From: Oceanicella sp. SM1341
GTDB taxonomy: Bacteria; Pseudomonadota; Alphaproteobacteria; Rhodobacterales; Rhodobacteraceae
Direction: 5' to 3'
DNA length: 64,000 nucleotides
Assembly: GCF_003448965.1 (NCBI RefSeq)
Contig: NZ_QRGC01000025.1
Span: forward strand, 28,743-92,742
In this document: positions 9,332 to 18,957 of the stretch, one piece after another
How positions within the stretch are numbered: position 1 is the first letter of the stretch
Layout of the letters: every line of letters starts with the position of its first letter
The notes under the pieces: generated by a model
Seen by the model: only the letters and a program-made list of their open reading frames with translations
What the model was told of the DNA's origin: nothing
Database searches by the model: none
Translations under genes and position numbers: made by a program

Positions 9332-9838
9332 CTATTCCTCGGGCTCGGTCTGCGGGGCGGGGGCGGCGGCGAGGGCCCTGAGCAGCGAGGGATCGTTGAT
9401 GATCCGCGCCACGAGGTCCTCCGCACCGGCCTTTCCGTCCATGTAAGTGGTGAGATTGGCGAGCTGGGTTCGCGCCTCGAGCAGTTTTTTCAGCGGCTCC
9501 ACGCGCGCGGCCACGGCGGCGGGCGAGAAGTCGTCCATGCTCTCGAAGGTGAGGTCGACGGAGAGGTTCCCCTCCCCCGTCAGCGTGTTGGGCACCGCGA
9601 AGGCGGCACGCGGCTGCATCGACTTCATCCGGTCGTCGAAATTGTCGATGTCGATCTCGAGGAACTTGCGGTCGGCCACCGCGGGCAGCGGTGCGGCGCT
9701 CTTGCCCGAGAGGTCCGACATCACCCCCATCACGAAGGGGAGCTGCACGGATTTCTGCGCGCCGTAGAGCTCGACGTCATACTCGATCTGCACGCGCGGG
9801 GCGCGGTTGCGCGCGACGAATTTCTGGCTGCTGGCCAT
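9332..9838 (-). CDS. tssB: T6SS sheath small subunit TssB (VipA/ImpC)
   Basis: A 168-aa VipA-family protein and partner of TssC. The N-terminus SSQKFVARNRAPRVQIEYDV and the PFVMGVMSDLSG and FLEIDIDNFDDRM motifs are characteristic. A near-identical N-terminus occurs at 79-1 after clpV, so the organism has a second tssB. The acidic, Pro/Ala-rich C-terminus is slightly long but within family range. Confidence 0.95.
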   Translation of the reverse strand: MASSQKFVARNRAPRVQIEYDVELYGAQKSVQLPFVMGVMSDLSGKSAAPLPAVADRKFLEIDIDNFDDRMKSMQPRAAFAVPNTLTGEGNLSVDLTFESMDDFSPAAVAARVEPLKKLLEARTQLANLTTYMDGKAGAEDLVARIINDPSLLRALAAAPAPQTEPEE

Positions 9839-9930
9839 GGGCTGTCTCCTGCCGGGGTCATGCGCCGGGGGGCGCGGGAATGGGGTTCGGGTCTGGGGTC
9901 GGGGGCCGGGCGGGGGCGCCCGCTCTGGGC

Positions 9931-10974
9931 TCAGTCCTCGGGCGCCTCCTCCTCCAGGCCGCCGATCAGCGCGACGTTCTCCAGCCCCAGCGGGGCCATG
10001 TCGCGGATCACGGTCATGAAATCGGCCGAGACCAGCCTGCGCGCGCGCATCAGCAGCAGCGGCAGCGGGCTCGAGGGTTCCCGGCGGCGGTAGTAGTCGA
10101 CGATGCGGTCGAGCGTCGCGACCACGTCCTGCGGTGTCTCGATGGCGCCGGGCACGGCCCGGGGCGCGCCCGGCGCGGGGGCGGGCGCGGGGCCGTCTCC
10201 GGCGGGGAGCTCCGCGCCGGGCGAAGCCTCCGCTTCCGGCGCCGTTGCGGCCTGCTCCGGCAGGCGGCGGGCGATGTCGCGCGCGAGCTTGACGAGCGGC
10301 GCGAGGTCGGGGCCCTCGGCGCCGATATGCGCGTCGAAGATGCCGCCGATCGCCCGCGCGTGGTCCTGCACCGCCTGCACGGCGGCGGCAATCTCGGTCA
10401 GGCGCTCGGGCGGGGTGTCGGCGAAGGCGGCGTCGATCGCCTGGGGGTCGGGCGCGCGCTCATCCTCGGCGGGGGCGAGCTCGCCCTCGGCCACCAGCAT
10501 GTCGCGCAGGGAGATGCGCCCGAAGGAGCGGCTGTCGGTGAGCGGGGCGAGGCGCAGCGAGCGCAGCACCGTCCCGGCCTCCGCGAGGCCGAGCACGGCG
10601 TTCACCCGCATGGTGGGGTCGTCCTCGTCATCGGCGTCGAGCTGGGGATGCACGTGCTCCCAGTAGAGCTCGAGGCAGCCGCGCACGTAGCCGAGCACCC
10701 GGGCGAAGCCGGGCAGCCCCCCGGTGCGCAGCGCGGCATTGGCGAGCACCGCCGCCACCCGCAGGTCCTTCGTGCGGCCGAGCAGCGCGAGGGCGAGCGC
10801 GGCCACCTCCTCGTAGTCGGGGTCCTCGGCGGAGAGCACGGCATCGCCGATCACCCGCTCCTCGGTCGGCTGGTTCGCCAGCTCCAGCGCGGTGTACTCG
10901 GCGTCATACTCGAGGTTCTCGCCGCAGGGCGCGGCGTCGTCGAGGCTCTGCAGCATCTCATCGGTGTCAAACAC
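9931..10974 (-). CDS. tssA: T6SS cap/baseplate protein TssA (ImpA N-terminal family)
   Basis: A 347-aa protein with an ImpA_N domain (residues about 8-130: APCGENLEYDAEYTALE, RTKDLRVAAVLANAAL, YWEHVHPQLDADDEDDP). An Ala/Pro-rich linker follows and then a short C-terminal domain (FMTVIRDMAPLGLENVALIGG). This is the short TssA class. TssA binds baseplate and sheath components and primes tail assembly. It lies between the Ser/Thr kinase gene and tssB with spacers of 66 and 92 bp. Confidence 0.92.
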   Translation of the reverse strand: MFDTDEMLQSLDDAAPCGENLEYDAEYTALELANQPTEERVIGDAVLSAEDPDYEEVAALALALLGRTKDLRVAAVLANAALRTGGLPGFARVLGYVRGCLELYWEHVHPQLDADDEDDPTMRVNAVLGLAEAGTVLRSLRLAPLTDSRSFGRISLRDMLVAEGELAPAEDERAPDPQAIDAAFADTPPERLTEIAAAVQAVQDHARAIGGIFDAHIGAEGPDLAPLVKLARDIARRLPEQAATAPEAEASPGAELPAGDGPAPAPAPGAPRAVPGAIETPQDVVATLDRIVDYYRRREPSSPLPLLLMRARRLVSADFMTVIRDMAPLGLENVALIGGLEEEAPED

Positions 10975-11040
10975 GGCGTCTCGTCTCCCTGTGGATGGCG
11001 GTCGGGAAGGTCATGGCGCGGTCTCCCGCGCGGGGGCGCG

Positions 11041-12373
<1,333 letters not shown>

Positions 12374-12381
<8 letters not shown>

Positions 12382-13246
12382 CGATCATCCTCATCGCGCT
12401 CTCGAGGCTGCGCCGCATGCGGTTGAACGAGGCGGAGAGCGAGGAGATCTCGTCGCGCCCGGGCTTGGAGTATTCCGGGGTGTCGAAATCGCCCAGGCTC
12501 ACCTTCTCGGCCACCTCGGACATGCGCCGCACGGGGAAGACGACGATGCGGGTGAGCAGCACGTTGGTGACCACGAGCACCAGCAGGAAGGCCGCGGCGA
12601 TCGCGCCCACCAGCACCCCCACGGTCTCGCGCGCCCGGGCATCGACCAGCGCCATGGGAGCGGAGATGATCTGGGCGCCGATGGTCTCGCCCAGCTCCCA
12701 GCCGAAGCCGTTGTCCGGGCCGTAGAGGTCGACCATCGCCGGCGGGGCGGCCTCGGGGGTGGAATGGCAGGTGAGGCAGCCCGGGTTGTCCACCGTGAGC
12801 GGGAAGGCCATGGTGAAGTAGCGCCCGCGCGCGGTGTCGCGCACCGCGACGAGCTCGTCGAGCGCGGGGTCGGCGCGGAACTTCTCGATGAAGGCGGCCT
12901 CGAACGCGTCCGGCAGGTCGGCCGGGTTCGTCGGGTTCAGCGCCGCTTCCTTGTAGTAGTATTCCGGGAAGGTCTCGCGGAAGGTGGAGAACACGCTCTG
13001 CGCCGCGTAGGCGGTGACCGACTGCGGCAGGAACAGGATGTCGTTGTCCTCCGAGAGCAGCGGATCGATGCTGCTGAGCGTGTAGGTGCGCACGGCCAGC
13101 GCGTTGCTTCGAAGAAGCTGGATCTGCTGTTCCATCTCCTCTACTGCCGATTTCTGGACAATCCAGTAGGAAAGGCCCGAAGCGGCACCCATTCCAAGCA
13201 AACATGCCAGAGTAATTGCAGAATTAAACTTGAAACGGAGCCGCAT
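12374..13246 (-). CDS. Membrane sensor with DUF3365 (Tll0287-like) domain, CxxCH haem motif and HAMP
   Basis: A 290-aa protein. The start at 13246 has AGGA about 10 nt upstream; an open extension 5' of it is ignored. A first membrane helix lies at about 9-29, then a periplasmic domain of the DUF3365/Tll0287-like type with a c-type haem attachment motif CLTCH (157-161). A second helix (about 199-221) and a HAMP domain (about 221-275, ending FNRMRRSLESAMRMIDD) follow. It has no kinase or methyl-accepting domain of its own. Its stop overlaps the start of the Ser/Thr kinase gene, so haem/redox signalling to that kinase is an attractive inference. The export and haem attachment machinery is not in the window. 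Confidence 0.8.
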
Positions 13247-13395
13247 ATTACTTATTTCCTTCTCAAGAGTTGATGAAGCCATTGCCGTGGTCATCGCAAC
13301 GCCCGAGCCGAGCCGCCGAAGCTGTCGCACCCTTGTGTTCCGGGAAGGCCCGGAAAGGTTCGGCCGCCAGGCGGCCCCAGAGAAAGGAGTTGAGA

Positions 13396-14355
13396 ATGAT
13401 CACGCGCATCCTGTCTTCCGTCATCGGGCTGGCGCTCTGCGCCCTGCCCGCCGCCGCGCAATCCGACCGGGTGGTGGCGCTCGTCGTCTCCGTGGGCGAG
13501 GGTTCGGCCCGCGCCGATGCCATCCAGGCCCAGCTTCAGGTGATCGGCGCCGAGACCCTGCGCTCGGCCGACCCGAACAACGCCGAGATGCGCTCCATGC
13601 TGCGGCGCTTCACCGACGAGGCGGCGGACTCGCGCGCCACGCTGGTGTTCATCGACGCCCCGGCGGTGCTGTTCGAGGGCCGCGACTACGTGCTGCCGGC
13701 GGGCACCTCCCTGTCGCGCGCCACCGACCTCTTCACCCAGGGCGTGCCGCTGATGGCCTTCGCCCGCGCCGCCGCGCAGGCCGAACAGGGCGGAGCGGTG
13801 CTGGCCGTGGTGGGCGCCGCGCCGACGGGCCTGCCCGAAGGGCTCTCCCCGCTCCTCAAGGCGCCGGGCCCGATGCCCGGCTCGGCCCCGGTTCTCGTGG
13901 CCGCCTACGGCCGGTCCGACCCCGTGGTGCAGGTGATCTCGGCGGCGAGCCGCGACGCGGTGATCGAGGTGGGGGCGATGCTGCGGCGCATGCAGGGCGG
14001 CGACGGGGTGAGCGTGTCCGAGCTGCCGCGCGCGCCAATCTACCTGCGCAGCCCCGACGTGCCCGAGCCGGAGGCCGGCGTGCCCGCCCTGCCCCTCGAC
14101 AGCGCCGCGCCGCGGCCCGGGGCCCGCCCCGAGACGCTGGAAGAGCTGGAGTTGCTGGAGCAGTCGCTCTCGCGCGCCGCCAAGCGCTCGATCCAGCGCG
14201 ACCTGCGCGACCTCGGCCATTACCTCGGCCTGGTGGACGGCGTCTTCGGGCCCCAGACCCGCGCCGCCATCACCGCCTTCCAGAAGGAGCGCGCCGAGGA
14301 GCCGAGCGGCTATCTCACCCGCCGCCAGCTCCTGGACCTGCGCCGCGAGGGCTGA
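13396..14355 (+). CDS. Secreted caspase-fold-like protein with C-terminal peptidoglycan-binding domain
   Basis: A 319-aa protein. AAAGGAG lies 7 nt before the ATG. A clean Sec signal peptide (MITRILSSVIGLALCALPAAAQS) is followed by a domain of about 200 residues with alternating strand/helix pattern (RVVALVVSVGEG, ATLVFIDAPAVLFEGRDYVLPAG). This recalls caspase-like (peptidase C14) folds, but the catalytic His and Cys are not evident. The last 60 residues are a PG_binding_1 repeat (IQRDLRDLGHYLGLVDGVFG). It is divergent from the T6SS operon across a 149-bp gap. The role is unknown; periplasmic and cell-wall-linked is the safe reading. Confidence 0.7.
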   Translation: MITRILSSVIGLALCALPAAAQSDRVVALVVSVGEGSARADAIQAQLQVIGAETLRSADPNNAEMRSMLRRFTDEAADSRATLVFIDAPAVLFEGRDYVLPAGTSLSRATDLFTQGVPLMAFARAAAQAEQGGAVLAVVGAAPTGLPEGLSPLLKAPGPMPGSAPVLVAAYGRSDPVVQVISAASRDAVIEVGAMLRRMQGGDGVSVSELPRAPIYLRSPDVPEPEAGVPALPLDSAAPRPGARPETLEELELLEQSLSRAAKRSIQRDLRDLGHYLGLVDGVFGPQTRAAITAFQKERAEEPSGYLTRRQLLDLRREG

Positions 14356-14730
14356 GAGGGCGCCGCCGCCCCGGCGCGGGCGGTTTTCCCGCGCGGGGCG
14401 TCACCGGCGCCCCCCTCTCCCCTTGCGTCCGGGCGGGAGCGCCGGGGGCGCAAGCCCGGCTGCGCCCGCGCCGCGCGGCCGGGCCCGGCGCGGGGCACCC
14501 CTCGAGATGCGCAGGCGCGGACCAGCGGCGGCGCATGCGCCTGCGCGCCGCGCGACAGGGCGCGCCGGAGCCGCCTTCATTCGGGGAAGGGGCGCCCTCC
14601 CGGCCGCGATCGACGGGGGGCAACCGGCAAGGCGCCGTGCGGACGGGGGGCGGCGATGGTCAGGCGCGGGGGCCACGGGCCGCGTCGCGAGGGCTGCGGC
14701 CGGAGACCGGGCCCGGGCCGGCGGGCGCGC
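14356..14730. other. 375-bp gene-free, extremely GC-rich spacer
   Basis: The open frames here on both strands are Arg/Pro/Gly/Ala-rich with no start context or recognisable domain, as expected from very high GC. The facing genes at 13396 and 14731 converge on this stretch. No clear T-tract terminator is visible. Confidence 0.6.
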
Positions 14731-15957
14731 TCAGCCGCCGCAGTCCACCGCCTGCGCGGGGGGCACCACCTCGCCCACGGCGCGGCAGGCATCGAGCACG
14801 GGCTCCGGCCGGGGCCGCACGGCGGCCTGCAGGGCGCGGGCAAGCGCCTCCGGGCCGAGGCTGGGGCGGGCGGCGAGCAGCAGGGCCGCCACGCCGGAGA
14901 CATGCGCCGCCGCGACCGAGGAGCCGGAGACGTAGCCGTATCCTCCGCCCGGCGCGGTGCTCAGCACGTCGACCTGCGGCGCGGGCAGGCCCGCGGCCCC
15001 CCCGGCGGCGATCACGCCGGGCAGGGCCGCGGGGAAGGCCGGGCGGGCGCTCTCGCCCCAGGAGGCGACCACGACGGTGCCGCGGGAGAGGGCTGCGCGC
15101 AGCAGTTCCTCGAGCAGCGCATCCGGCGGCCCGCCGAGGCTGAGGTTGAGCACCGGGATGTCGCCCAGCACGGCGAAGTTGAGCGCGCGGGCAAGCGAGA
15201 AGCTGCTGCAGCGCCCGCCCTCCTGCCCGCTCCCCCCCGGCTCCTGCCAGCAGGCGCGCAGCCCCACCAGCTCCGCCTCGGGCGCGACACCCACGATGCC
15301 GGTCGCGTTGCCCGCCGTGGCGCCGATGATGCCGGCGATGGCGGTGCCATGCGCCTCGGCCGCGGCAGAGGGCACGCGGCTCACGAAATCACGGCTCTCG
15401 ACGAGACGCTCTCCGAGATCGGGGTGACCGGGGTCGATGGCGGAATCGATCACCCCCACCCGCACGCCGGCGCCCCGCGAGAGCTGCTGCGCACGCGGGG
15501 CGTTGAGCCGGGCAAGGGCGGTCTGGGCCGCGAACAGCGGGTCGTCATGCGGCGGGCCGGGCGCAAGGGCCATCACCGAGAAGGACTGCATGCGCTGCAC
15601 CGTGCGGATGCGGGGGTCGGCCCGGAGCAGCGCCAGCAGCGCGTCGGGGTCGGGGTGGCGGCGGGCGTCGAGCACCAGGCAATGCACCGAGATCGCCTGC
15701 AGCGGCCATTCGGCGGCGAGATCGACCCCGTAGCGCTGCGTGATCGCCGCCGCGAGCGCGGCGAGGGCCTCCGGCGTGTCCGGTGCGACCGTGAGGATCA
15801 GATAGCCGTCCGAGGCGATGCCCTCGGCATCCGCGAGCCGCCAGGGTGGCGCGGCGGCCCGGCCCGGCAACGCCGCCTCCGGTGCCGGCGCGCAGGCCGG
15901 GAGCAGGAGCGGGGCCAGCAGGCACAGCGCGGACCAGGCCCGTGCCCGGCCGCTCAA
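14731..15957 (-). CDS. Subtilisin-family (S8) serine peptidase lipoprotein
   Basis: A 408-aa protein with lipoprotein signal LLAPLLLPAC (lipidated Cys about 22). An N-terminal region of about 100 aa could be an I9-like prodomain. The S8 catalytic domain shows Asp171 (VGVIDSAIDP), His193 (EAHGTAIAGI) and Ser337 (SGSSVAAAHVSGVAALLL), with DIPVLNLSLGG between. It would act on the periplasmic side of a membrane. The ATG overlaps the anti-sigma factor stop by 4 bp, so protease, anti-sigma and ECF sigma form one operon. Regulated proteolysis of the anti-sigma factor is possible but not shown. Confidence 0.88.
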   Translation of the reverse strand: MSGRARAWSALCLLAPLLLPACAPAPEAALPGRAAAPPWRLADAEGIASDGYLILTVAPDTPEALAALAAAITQRYGVDLAAEWPLQAISVHCLVLDARRHPDPDALLALLRADPRIRTVQRMQSFSVMALAPGPPHDDPLFAAQTALARLNAPRAQQLSRGAGVRVGVIDSAIDPGHPDLGERLVESRDFVSRVPSAAAEAHGTAIAGIIGATAGNATGIVGVAPEAELVGLRACWQEPGGSGQEGGRCSSFSLARALNFAVLGDIPVLNLSLGGPPDALLEELLRAALSRGTVVVASWGESARPAFPAALPGVIAAGGAAGLPAPQVDVLSTAPGGGYGYVSGSSVAAAHVSGVAALLLAARPSLGPEALARALQAAVRPRPEPVLDACRAVGEVVPPAQAVDCGG

Positions 15958-16658
15958 TCCGGCGCTCCGGGAGCGGCGAAGAGGATCTCCGGCGCGGCCA
16001 TCAGCGCCTCGGCCGCGGCGGCGGCATCGCTGCCCGCCGGCGCCTCGGCGCGCCAGACACCGCCCTCGGAGGGGCCGTCGGCCAGGGTGAGGCCACGCGC
16101 GGCGAGCAGGCGCCCGAGCGCTGCGGCCGACAGCCCCGGCACCGGCTGGAACAGCACCACGGCGGCCGCGGTGTCCGGGCTGGTGAGGGTGCGGAAGCCG
16201 GCATCGCGCCGGGCGGCATCCTGCGGCGGCAGGACGAGAAGCGCCACCAGCGCCGCGGCGGCCATCCCGCCGGCCAGCCCCGCGCGACCGCGCAGGGTGC
16301 CGAACAGCGCACCCGGCCGGACGCGCCGGCGCCGGGCGGCGGGGCGGCGGGCGACGGCCGCCTCCCGCATCGCGGCCCCGGCCGCAGCCTCGGCCTCCGC
16401 CTCTGCCTCTGCCTCGATGCGCGCGCGCAGGGTCGCGAAGCTGCGCTCCGGCACGCCCCGCGCGCCCTCGAGCATGCAGACCTGCGCCGCGAGCCCGAGC
16501 TGGCGCTCGATCTCCCGCGCACAGTCCGCGCAGCCCTCGGCGTGGCGTTCCACCGCCTGCGCCTCCTCCCGCGGCAGCGTGCCGTTCACGTACCAGGGGA
16601 TCAGCGCGCCGATCTCGCCGTGACGTTCCGGGCTCTCGATCATCCGACTGTCAGCCAA
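15954..16658 (-). CDS. Zinc-finger anti-sigma factor with propeptide-like C-terminal domain
   Basis: A 234-aa protein. The N-terminal anti-sigma zinc finger has H39, C43, C46 (ERHAEGCADCARE) preceded by IPWYVNGTLPREE. One membrane helix follows (about 125-145, GGMAAAALVALLVLPP). A periplasmic domain of about 80 aa then has the alternating pattern VVLFQPVPGLSAAALGRLL and GVWRAEAPAG, resembling ferredoxin-like peptidase-inhibitor (I9/propeptide) folds. It overlaps the sigma gene by 8 bp and the protease gene by 4 bp. The pairing of a propeptide-like domain with an adjacent S8 protease is notable. Confidence 0.82.
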   Translation of the reverse strand: MADSRMIESPERHGEIGALIPWYVNGTLPREEAQAVERHAEGCADCAREIERQLGLAAQVCMLEGARGVPERSFATLRARIEAEAEAEAEAAAGAAMREAAVARRPAARRRRVRPGALFGTLRGRAGLAGGMAAAALVALLVLPPQDAARRDAGFRTLTSPDTAAAVVLFQPVPGLSAAALGRLLAARGLTLADGPSEGGVWRAEAPAGSDAAAAAEALMAAPEILFAAPGAPD

Positions 16659-17250
16659 GGGCCATCTCCATTGCTTGCGACCCGTCGTCCGCCAGCAGCT
16701 CGCGCAGGCGGCGCCGCGCGGTCATCATCCGCGTCTTCACGGTTCCCACCGGGCATTCCATGATGTCGGCGATCTCCGTGTAAAGATATCCGTTGAAGTA
16801 GGTCAGCTCCACCACGGCGCGCAGCTCGGGCTTCAGCCGCTCCAGTGCGCCGGCGAGATCGTGGCGCAGGATCACCGCCTCGGCGCCCTCGCCCGCGTCG
16901 CCCACCAGCCCCTCGTCGAGCTCCACGTCGCCCCGGCGCCGGCCGGATTTCTCGCGCGCCTTGAGCGCCATGCGATAGGCGATGCCGAAGATCCAGGTCG
17001 AGACCTTCGAGCGCCCCTCGAAGCGCCCCGCCGTGCGCCAGACGGTCATCAGCGCGTCGTTGGCGATCTCCTCCGCCACGTCGTGGCTGTCCACGATGCG
17101 GGCCGCGAAGCGCATGATCCGGGCGAAGTAGCGCCTGTGGAACTGCTCGAACGCGTCCATGTCTCCTGCCGCGATCGCCGCCAGCAGATCCGTGTCCGGG
17201 GTGAGGGACAGCTCGTCGGGTGCCGTTCGTATCCGTCTGATGTTGGACAT
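16651..17250 (-). CDS. ECF RNA polymerase sigma factor
   Basis: A 199-aa sigma-70 family protein with region 2 (FEQFHRRYFARIMRFAARIV, EIANDALMTVWRTAGRFEG, STWIFGIAYRMALK) and region 4 (RAVVELTYFNGYLYTEIADIMECPVGTVKTRM). The start at 17250 (MSNIRRIRTAPDE) precedes region 2 directly. The open frame extends 144 codons upstream, but that part is Pro/Arg/Gly-rich filler. It heads the sigma/anti-sigma/protease operon and is probably held inactive at the membrane by the next gene's product. Confidence 0.9.
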   Translation of the reverse strand: MSNIRRIRTAPDELSLTPDTDLLAAIAAGDMDAFEQFHRRYFARIMRFAARIVDSHDVAEEIANDALMTVWRTAGRFEGRSKVSTWIFGIAYRMALKAREKSGRRRGDVELDEGLVGDAGEGAEAVILRHDLAGALERLKPELRAVVELTYFNGYLYTEIADIMECPVGTVKTRMMTARRRLRELLADDGSQAMEMALG

Positions 17251-17983
17251 TCCGCCGCTCGCCTTTCCAGCTTCAGGTTTGAGTTGCGCGGACCCCGCAA
17301 AAGGTTCGCTGGAAGGTCTGTCGAATGTGTCGATCGCCTGGTTCAAAACTTTGCTCCGTGAATGTCCGGTTCGGGCAGGCGGGCCCCGGGGGCCCGGCGG
17401 AAAGGGAGCGGTCGGCAGGCGGTCCGCCGTCCCTGTCGCCCCCGGGCCTGCGCGCGGGCGGCGGGCAGGTACCCCCCGGCCCGGTGCCCGCGCGCCCGAG
17501 AACTCTCCGGCCCGGGGTGTTCCGTAGCGCGGCGGCATGGTGGGCAGCGTTGTCGCCACCGTTGTAGCGAGCGTTGTTTCTCGCCCGGGAGGCGAGTTGT
17601 CCGGGCCAGGCTCGCGCGCCGGGCCGGGCGGGGCGACGGTGGCGGAGGCGGAAGGCCGAACCTTCCCCCGCCCCGACGGCACCTACCGCCGGGGCGCGGA
17701 GCAGATGCGCCGCCGGACGCACGCGGAAGGGGCCGGGACCATGGCCGGGAAGATCATCGAAACCATCGGGTGCCCCGCCGACATGCCGGGCATCGCGCAG
17801 AGCCCGGCGCCCTGCTCCGCGACCGCGCGAACGGCCGGCGCGGCGGCGCGCCCGCCCTCCGGGAAGAGACCGGCCGGCCCGGACCGCGGGACCCGTGACG
17901 GGCGTGCCGGAGAACGACATCCGCCACGGCCGGTGCCTCCGCCCGCCGTTGCGCCCCCTTCCCCCTCCGCCGAGGAGACCGAC
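17251..17983. other. Gene-free region upstream of ECF sigma operon, with 12-bp repeats
   Basis: No reading frame here has a credible start, domain or composition. It probably contains the promoter of the sigma operon (minus) and of the M15 peptidase gene (plus). Three copies of G/C-CGTTGT at 17547, 17559 and 17571 form a 12-bp tandem array. Confidence 0.5.
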
Positions 17984-18142
17984 ATGACGCATCCCCTGAC
18001 ATCCGCGCCCGAAGCGGCGCTGCCGACGTGGCGCCGCGCCCGGCCGCAGCGCCGGCCATCGCCGTTGCCGGCGCGTCCGCCCGCCCGACGGGGCGGCGCG
18101 AGGCGCAGGGCGGCCCCGCCGCCGCCGGAGACAGGGCGATGA
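17984..18142 (+). CDS. Possible 52-aa leader peptide upstream of M15 peptidase
   Basis: An ATG at 17984 follows GAGGAG at a good distance. The frame runs 52 codons and its stop overlaps the start of the next gene as ATGA, a common translational coupling arrangement. The peptide (MTHPLTSAPEAALPTWRRA, then Arg/Pro-rich) has no recognised domain. It could be a chance frame in GC-rich DNA. Confidence 0.3.
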   Translation: MTHPLTSAPEAALPTWRRARPQRRPSPLPARPPARRGGARRRAAPPPPETGR

Positions 18143-18948
18143 GGGTTCTGCCGGCTGTGCTCGTCGCGCTTGCCATCGCGGCGACGCCGGTGATCTGGAG
18201 CCTCGCGCGATCGCGGCTTGCCCCCTCGCACGCCCCGGCGCCGGCCGCCACGGCAGCGGCGGAGCTGGAGGAGCTGCGCGCCGGGCTCGCCGCGCTCGGC
18301 GCGCGCGTGGCGGCGCTGGAGGCGCGCCCCGCTCCGGGCCCGGCCCCCGAGCCGCGCCGCCCGGCCGAGGAGGCGAATGCCGCCGCCTCGGACAGCCTGC
18401 AGGACGCGTTCGCCCAGGTGGTGCTCATCGCCGACCGGCGCTCGGCCAACGCGGGGTTGAGCGTGGCCAGCCCCGCCTTTCTCGCCGGGCTCCTCGGCCC
18501 GCCGCGCGAGGAGCTCACCGACGTGTGCAGCGTCGCCACCAACGCGCGGCTGACGGGGCTGCTCGCCACAGAGAACGTCGGCCCCATCGAGGCGCGGCTG
18601 GTGCAGCCCGCGCTGGTCTCGCTGCGGCAGGTGTTCGCGAACGTGCAGGTGTTCGAGCCCGAGCTCTACGCCCGCATCCGCAGCGCGGGCTCGCTCTGCG
18701 TGCGCCGGGTGCGCGGCTCGGAGGACGCCGCCTCGGCGCACGCCTACGGGCTCGCGGTCGACATCAACATCGACGGCATGCTCGACGAGCTGGCCGACGG
18801 CAAGACCCAGCTCGGCCTCATCCTGCTGGCGGATTTCTTCCGCAAGGAGGGGTGGATCTGGGGCGCGGGCTTCAGCCGGGAGGACTCGATGCATTTCGAG
18901 GTGAGCCGCGAGAAGCTCGAGCAATGGCGCCGGCTGGGGCTGATCTGA
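18139..18948 (+). CDS. M15-type D-Ala/D-Glu peptidase, membrane-anchored
   Basis: A 269-aa protein. An N-terminal hydrophobic helix (about 5-22) serves as signal or anchor, followed by a coiled-coil-like Ala/Glu/Leu stretch (40-65). The C-terminal domain has the M15 zinc motif H201-x6-D208 (SAHAYGLAVDIN) and H252 (SMHFEVSR). Family members cleave peptidoglycan cross-links or stem peptides. T6SS loci often encode such an enzyme (TagX) to open the wall for the membrane complex, but here it is 5 kb from the tss genes, so that role is a guess. Recycling or remodelling of cell wall is equally possible. Confidence 0.75.
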   Translation: MRVLPAVLVALAIAATPVIWSLARSRLAPSHAPAPAATAAAELEELRAGLAALGARVAALEARPAPGPAPEPRRPAEEANAAASDSLQDAFAQVVLIADRRSANAGLSVASPAFLAGLLGPPREELTDVCSVATNARLTGLLATENVGPIEARLVQPALVSLRQVFANVQVFEPELYARIRSAGSLCVRRVRGSEDAASAHAYGLAVDINIDGMLDELADGKTQLGLILLADFFRKEGWIWGAGFSREDSMHFEVSREKLEQWRRLGLI

Positions 18949-18957
18949 GCGCCTGCC

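Noticed and set aside
14401..14730. Short ORFs in the spacer before the subtilase gene
   Set aside because: Arg/Pro/Gly-rich in every frame, no start context, no domain.
17251..17682. N-terminal extension of the ECF sigma factor (to 343 aa)
   Set aside because: The extra part is Pro/Gly/Arg-rich filler; region 2 begins soon after the start at 17250.
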